This document shows positions 61,170 to 64,000 of a stretch of DNA of 64,000 bases, piece by piece (the stretch's first letter is position 1; every line of letters begins with the position of its first letter). The notes under the pieces are model-generated. The model was given only the letters and a program-made list of their open reading frames with translations. It was not told the DNA's origin and ran no database searches. A program made the translations under genes and the position numbers. The DNA comes from Planococcus citreus (GTDB lineage Bacteria; Bacillota; Bacilli; Bacillales_A; Planococcaceae), in the NCBI RefSeq assembly GCF_003664125.1, contig NZ_RCCP01000002.1, positions 347,184 through 411,183 on the forward strand, written 5' to 3'.

Positions 61170-62108
61170 TTAAGCCAATACATCCATGACTGCCTTCACG
61201 GAGGCAGCTGACTTATCTAGTGCTTGTTTTTCTTCTTCATTCAATTCGATTTCAATGATTTTCTCGATTCCCGAAGCACCGAGAACTGCCGGCACGCCTA
61301 GGTAGATGCCGTCCATGCCGTATTCACCCTGCAAATAGGCAATGGATGGCAACACGCGTTTTTGGTCCAGAAGGATCGCTTCAGCCATTTCCACCAAAGA
61401 AGCAGCAGGTGCATAATAAGCGGAGCCATTGCCGAGAAGGTTGACGATTTCCGCGCCGCCTTTACGTGTCCGCTCGACGATTTGATCGAGGCGGTCTTTT
61501 GGAATGAGGGTTTCGAGCGGTACGCCGCCAGCTGAAGAGTAACGGACGAGCGGCACCATATCATCTCCGTGCCCGCCCAGTACAAACCCTGTAATGTCTT
61601 TAACCGACAGATTGAGCTCTTCAGCCACAAAGCTGCGGAACCGTGCGGAATCAAGCACGCCGGACTGGCCGATGACTCGCTCTTTCGGAAAACCGGATTC
61701 TTTAAAGACAGTGTACGTCATCGCATCCACTGGATTGGTCAGTACAAGGATTGTGGCATTTGGTGAGTGATTGACGATTTCTTTTGTGACGGATTTCATG
61801 ACCTTCTGGTTGGTCTGCACCAAATCGTCCCGGCTCATACCAGGTTTTCTAGCTACCCCGGCAGTGATGATGACAAGATCGGAATCTTTCGTCTCCGCGT
61901 AATCCGAGGTACCCGTAATATGGGCATCAAAATTCAAAACCGGCGCTGCTTCTGCCATGTCCAGCGCTTTGCCTTTGGCCGGATCTTCCATTGCCGGAAT
62001 ATCGACGATGACGACATCCCCCAACTCTTTCTGCGCCAGAAGGAACGCTGTCGTGGCACCAGTGAAACCAGATCCGATCACTGAAATCTTTTTACGTTTG
62101 AATGTCAT
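61170..62108 (-). CDS. mdh: malate dehydrogenase
   Basis: Oxidises malate to oxaloacetate with NAD. 312 residues of the LDH-like bacterial type: NAD site [13 protein letters not shown] (about 10-22), D at the end of the second strand (VDIP), substrate Arg in [16 protein letters not shown] (about 80-95), the R and catalytic H in [14 protein letters not shown] and [12 protein letters not shown] (about 180). Last of citZ-icd-mdh, which matches B. subtilis. Confidence 0.97.
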   Translation of the reverse strand: MTFKRKKISVIGSGFTGATTAFLLAQKELGDVVIVDIPAMEDPAKGKALDMAEAAPVLNFDAHITGTSDYAETKDSDLVIITAGVARKPGMSRDDLVQTNQKVMKSVTKEIVNHSPNATILVLTNPVDAMTYTVFKESGFPKERVIGQSGVLDSARFRSFVAEELNLSVKDITGFVLGGHGDDMVPLVRYSSAGGVPLETLIPKDRLDQIVERTRKGGAEIVNLLGNGSAYYAPAASLVEMAEAILLDQKRVLPSIAYLQGEYGMDGIYLGVPAVLGASGIEKIIEIELNEEEKQALDKSAASVKAVMDVLA

Positions 62109-62140
62109 GTAAAACTCCCCTTTCCGTCGAATGATACAAC

Positions 62141-62166
62141 AAAGAGGAGGCAGAAGCCTCCTCTTT
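62141..62166 (-). terminator. icd terminator
   Basis: AAAGAGGAGGC-TTCT-GCCTCCTCTTT on the minus strand, between icd and mdh. It may only partly separate them; mdh often has its own promoter in Bacilli. Confidence 0.8.
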
Positions 62167-62170
62167 CATT

Positions 62171-63439
62171 TTACATGTTTTTAATTAGTTCATCAGCGAA
62201 TGCAGATGTTTTCACTTCTGTGGCGCCGTCCATTAGACGGGCGAAGTCATAAGTGACGACTTTAGACGCAATGGTTTTTTCCATAGAGTCAGAAATCAAT
62301 TTCGCAGCTTCAGTCCATCCAAGGTGCTCAAGCATCAAGACGCCTGAAAGGATAACAGAAGACGGGTTTACTTTATCAAGGCCAGCGTATTTCGGAGCAG
62401 TACCGTGAGTTGCTTCGAAGATAGCGTGTCCTGTGTCGTAGTTAATGTTCGCGCCTGGCGCGATTCCGATGCCGCCGACTTGTGCAGCAAGTGCATCAGA
62501 GATGTAGTCGCCGTTCAAGTTCATTGTTGCAACAACGTCGAACTCGCTTGGGCGTGTAAGGATCTGCTGTAGGAAGATATCAGCGATGGAATCTTTAACA
62601 AGGATTTTGCCTGAAGCCAAAGCATCTTCTTGCGCTTTGTTCGCAGCATCTGTTCCTTTTTCGTCTTTGATTGCATCGTATTCGTTCCACGTGAAGACTT
62701 TGTCGCCGAACTCTTGCTCAGCCACTTCATAGCCCCAGTTTTTGAAAGCTCCTTCAGTGAACTTCATGATGTTCCCTTTGTGTACAAGCGTTACGGAATC
62801 GCGGCCTTCAGTCAACGCGTAGTTGATTGCAGCACGTACCAAACGTTTTGTTCCTTCTTCAGAAATCGGTTTGATGCCGATACCTGATGATTCAGGGAAG
62901 CGGATGTTTTTGACGCCCATTTCGTCAGTAAGGAATGAGATCAATTTTTTCACTTCGTCGCTGCCGTTAGCGTATTCGATACCAGCGTAGATATCTTCAG
63001 TGTTTTCACGGAAGATGACCATGTCAGTATCTTCAGGGCGTTTAACCGGTGAAGGTACGCCTTCGAAATAACGCACAGGGCGCAAGCAAGTGTAAAGGTC
63101 AAGCTCTTGGCGAAGTGCCACGTTCAATGAACGGATACCGCCGCCGATTGGCGTAGTAAGTGGCCCTTTGATCGCGATCAAGTATTCGCGGATAACGTCA
63201 AGCGTTTCTTGTGGAAGCCATTCGCCTGTTTCGTCGAAAGCTTTTTGGCCAGCCAAAACTTCTTTCCAGACGATTGATTTTTCACCGTTATAAGCTTTGT
63301 TTACCGATTCTTCCAATACGCGTGAAGCTGCGTTCCAGATATCCGGTCCAGTTCCGTCACCGATAATGAATGGGATGACTGCATTGTTAGGGACGTTCAA
63401 GACGCCATTTTCTACTGAGATTTTTTCACCGTTCGTCAT
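62171..63439 (-). CDS. icd: isocitrate dehydrogenase (NADP)
   Basis: Converts isocitrate to 2-oxoglutarate. The 422-residue product has the active-site loop with Ser and Arg residues ([28 protein letters not shown], about 105-130), the metal-site [22 protein letters not shown] (about 310) and [15 protein letters not shown] near 345. Start MTNGEKISV after AGGAGG; the frame opens 13 codons earlier. Second gene of citZ-icd-mdh, 78 bp after citZ. Confidence 0.97.
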   Translation of the reverse strand: MTNGEKISVENGVLNVPNNAVIPFIIGDGTGPDIWNAASRVLEESVNKAYNGEKSIVWKEVLAGQKAFDETGEWLPQETLDVIREYLIAIKGPLTTPIGGGIRSLNVALRQELDLYTCLRPVRYFEGVPSPVKRPEDTDMVIFRENTEDIYAGIEYANGSDEVKKLISFLTDEMGVKNIRFPESSGIGIKPISEEGTKRLVRAAINYALTEGRDSVTLVHKGNIMKFTEGAFKNWGYEVAEQEFGDKVFTWNEYDAIKDEKGTDAANKAQEDALASGKILVKDSIADIFLQQILTRPSEFDVVATMNLNGDYISDALAAQVGGIGIAPGANINYDTGHAIFEATHGTAPKYAGLDKVNPSSVILSGVLMLEHLGWTEAAKLISDSMEKTIASKVVTYDFARLMDGATEVKTSAFADELIKNM

Positions 63440-63517
63440 GTGTAAGTTCCTCCTGATTTCAAAGTCATAGGGCTGCACATTGTGTCAGCCCCATCAAATT
63501 TTATTGTATTGCCTGAT

Positions 63518-64000
63518 TTAACGTTCTTCAACCGGCACGTAAGTCTGCATGCCAGGCCCGATGTATTCTGCACGCGGGCGGATCAGGCGGTTGTTCGAGT
63601 ATTGCTCCAAGATGTGCGCGAGCCAGCCCGACGCACGGGAGACCGCGAAGATCGGCGTGAACAAATCATGCTCGATGTTCAACGAGTGGTAGACCGAAGC
63701 CGAATAGAAATCGACGTTTGGCGGAAGCGGTTTTGCGTTCGTCACCAATTCTTCGATCTTGACGGACATGTCGTACCATTTCGATTCGCCGCGAAGCTCG
63801 GTGAGCTTTTTCGACATTTCACGCAAGTGCTTCGCGCGTGGGTCGCCTTGTTGATAGACGCGGTGGCCGAAGCCCATGATTTTCTCTTTGTTCGCCAGTT
63901 TTTCCTTGATGACCGGCTCGACGTTGTCGACCGACCCGATTTCTGTGAGCATCTTCATGACTTGCTCGTTGGCGCCGCCATGAAGTGGGCCTTTCAAGGC
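63518..64000 (-). CDS. citZ: citrate synthase, 3' part (cut by window end)
   Basis: Only the last 161 codons lie in the window; the gene continues past 64000. Present are the active-site segments GPLHGGANE, GFGHRVYQ and the catalytic Asp region PPNVDFYSA, then the typical ending ARASGWLAHILEQYSNNRLIRPRAEYIGP. It condenses acetyl-CoA and oxaloacetate. First gene of citZ-icd-mdh. The paralogue citA or methylcitrate synthase cannot be excluded from the fragment, but the operon position favours citZ. Confidence 0.9.
   Translation of the reverse strand, partial: ALKGPLHGGANEQVMKMLTEIGSVDNVEPVIKEKLANKEKIMGFGHRVYQQGDPRAKHLREMSKKLTELRGESKWYDMSVKIEELVTNAKPLPPNVDFYSASVYHSLNIEHDLFTPIFAVSRASGWLAHILEQYSNNRLIRPRAEYIGPGMQTYVPVEER

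Overview
The window reads as a stretch of chromosome from a low-to-mid GC Firmicute of the family Planococcaceae, most like Planococcus/Planomicrobium. Evidence: long runs of Bacillus subtilis-type gene order (tig-clpX-lonA-engB; uvrC-lysC-sdhCAB-ysmA-marR-racE-rph-rdgB; pheST-rnhC-zapA-cvpA-polX-mutS2-yshE-lcfA-fadR-fadB-etfBA-trxA; thrS-infC-rpmI-rplT-ysdA/ysdB; dnaI-dnaB-nrdR-speH-gapB-coaE-mutM-polA-phoRP-mdh-icd-citZ), T-box and lysine riboswitch control, a sigma-W type promoter, and several Bacillales-type intergenic palindromic repeats. The species cannot be fixed from sequence alone. Almost every gene lies on the minus strand; only rnhC and ysdB are on the plus strand.

Layout by position: 1-841 gene-free repeat region; 842-6828 protein quality control (engB, lonA, clpX, tig); 6835-9251 a TPR protein, an OsmC protein, a YdcF protein and tRNA-Arg; 9592-12822 rdgB, rph, racE, a MarR regulator and a thioesterase; 12954-16154 succinate dehydrogenase; 16536-18038 lysC with its lysine riboswitch; 18081-20242 uvrC and trxA; 20453-26077 fatty-acid beta-oxidation and electron transfer under a FadR-type regulator, with a DUF350 protein and a 26-residue membrane peptide; 26093-32052 mutS2, polX, cvpA, zapA and rnhC; 32098-35826 pheST with a T-box; 35848-39300 an rRNA methyltransferase and a small accessory block (membrane proteins, an XRE regulator and a NERD-domain protein flanked by two sets of 21-bp repeats); 39303-43200 a peptidase, a dUTPase, ysdB/ysdA and the infC-rpmI-rplT operon; 43349-46061 thrS with a T-box leader invaded by repeats; 46094-54944 replication, repair and metabolism (dnaI, dnaB, nrdR, speH, gapB, coaE, mutM, polA); 55030-60487 hflKC, a D-aspartate-ligase-like ATP-grasp enzyme and phoPR; 60533-64000 a MaoC-fold protein, mdh, icd and the 3' end of citZ.

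Functional threads: the TCA genes (citZ, icd, mdh, sdhCAB), beta-oxidation (lcfA, fadB, etfBA) and gapB describe a respiring heterotroph able to use fatty acids and make sugars from them. Recalled against B. subtilis gene order, the genes missing from otherwise intact synteny are sporulation or germination genes (lonB, gerE, gerM, ytaF, ytxC, sspI), which fits an organism that has lost sporulation.

The most interesting items are the ATP-grasp ligase that sits in the phoPR operon (candidate peptidoglycan cross-bridge enzyme), the three palindromic repeats inserted between the thrS T-box and the thrS start, a 216-bp-pitch pair of RNA-like repeats at 353-750, the repeat-flanked NERD gene, a PhoR with no extracellular sensor domain, and a MaoC-fold protein with the catalytic histidine replaced.
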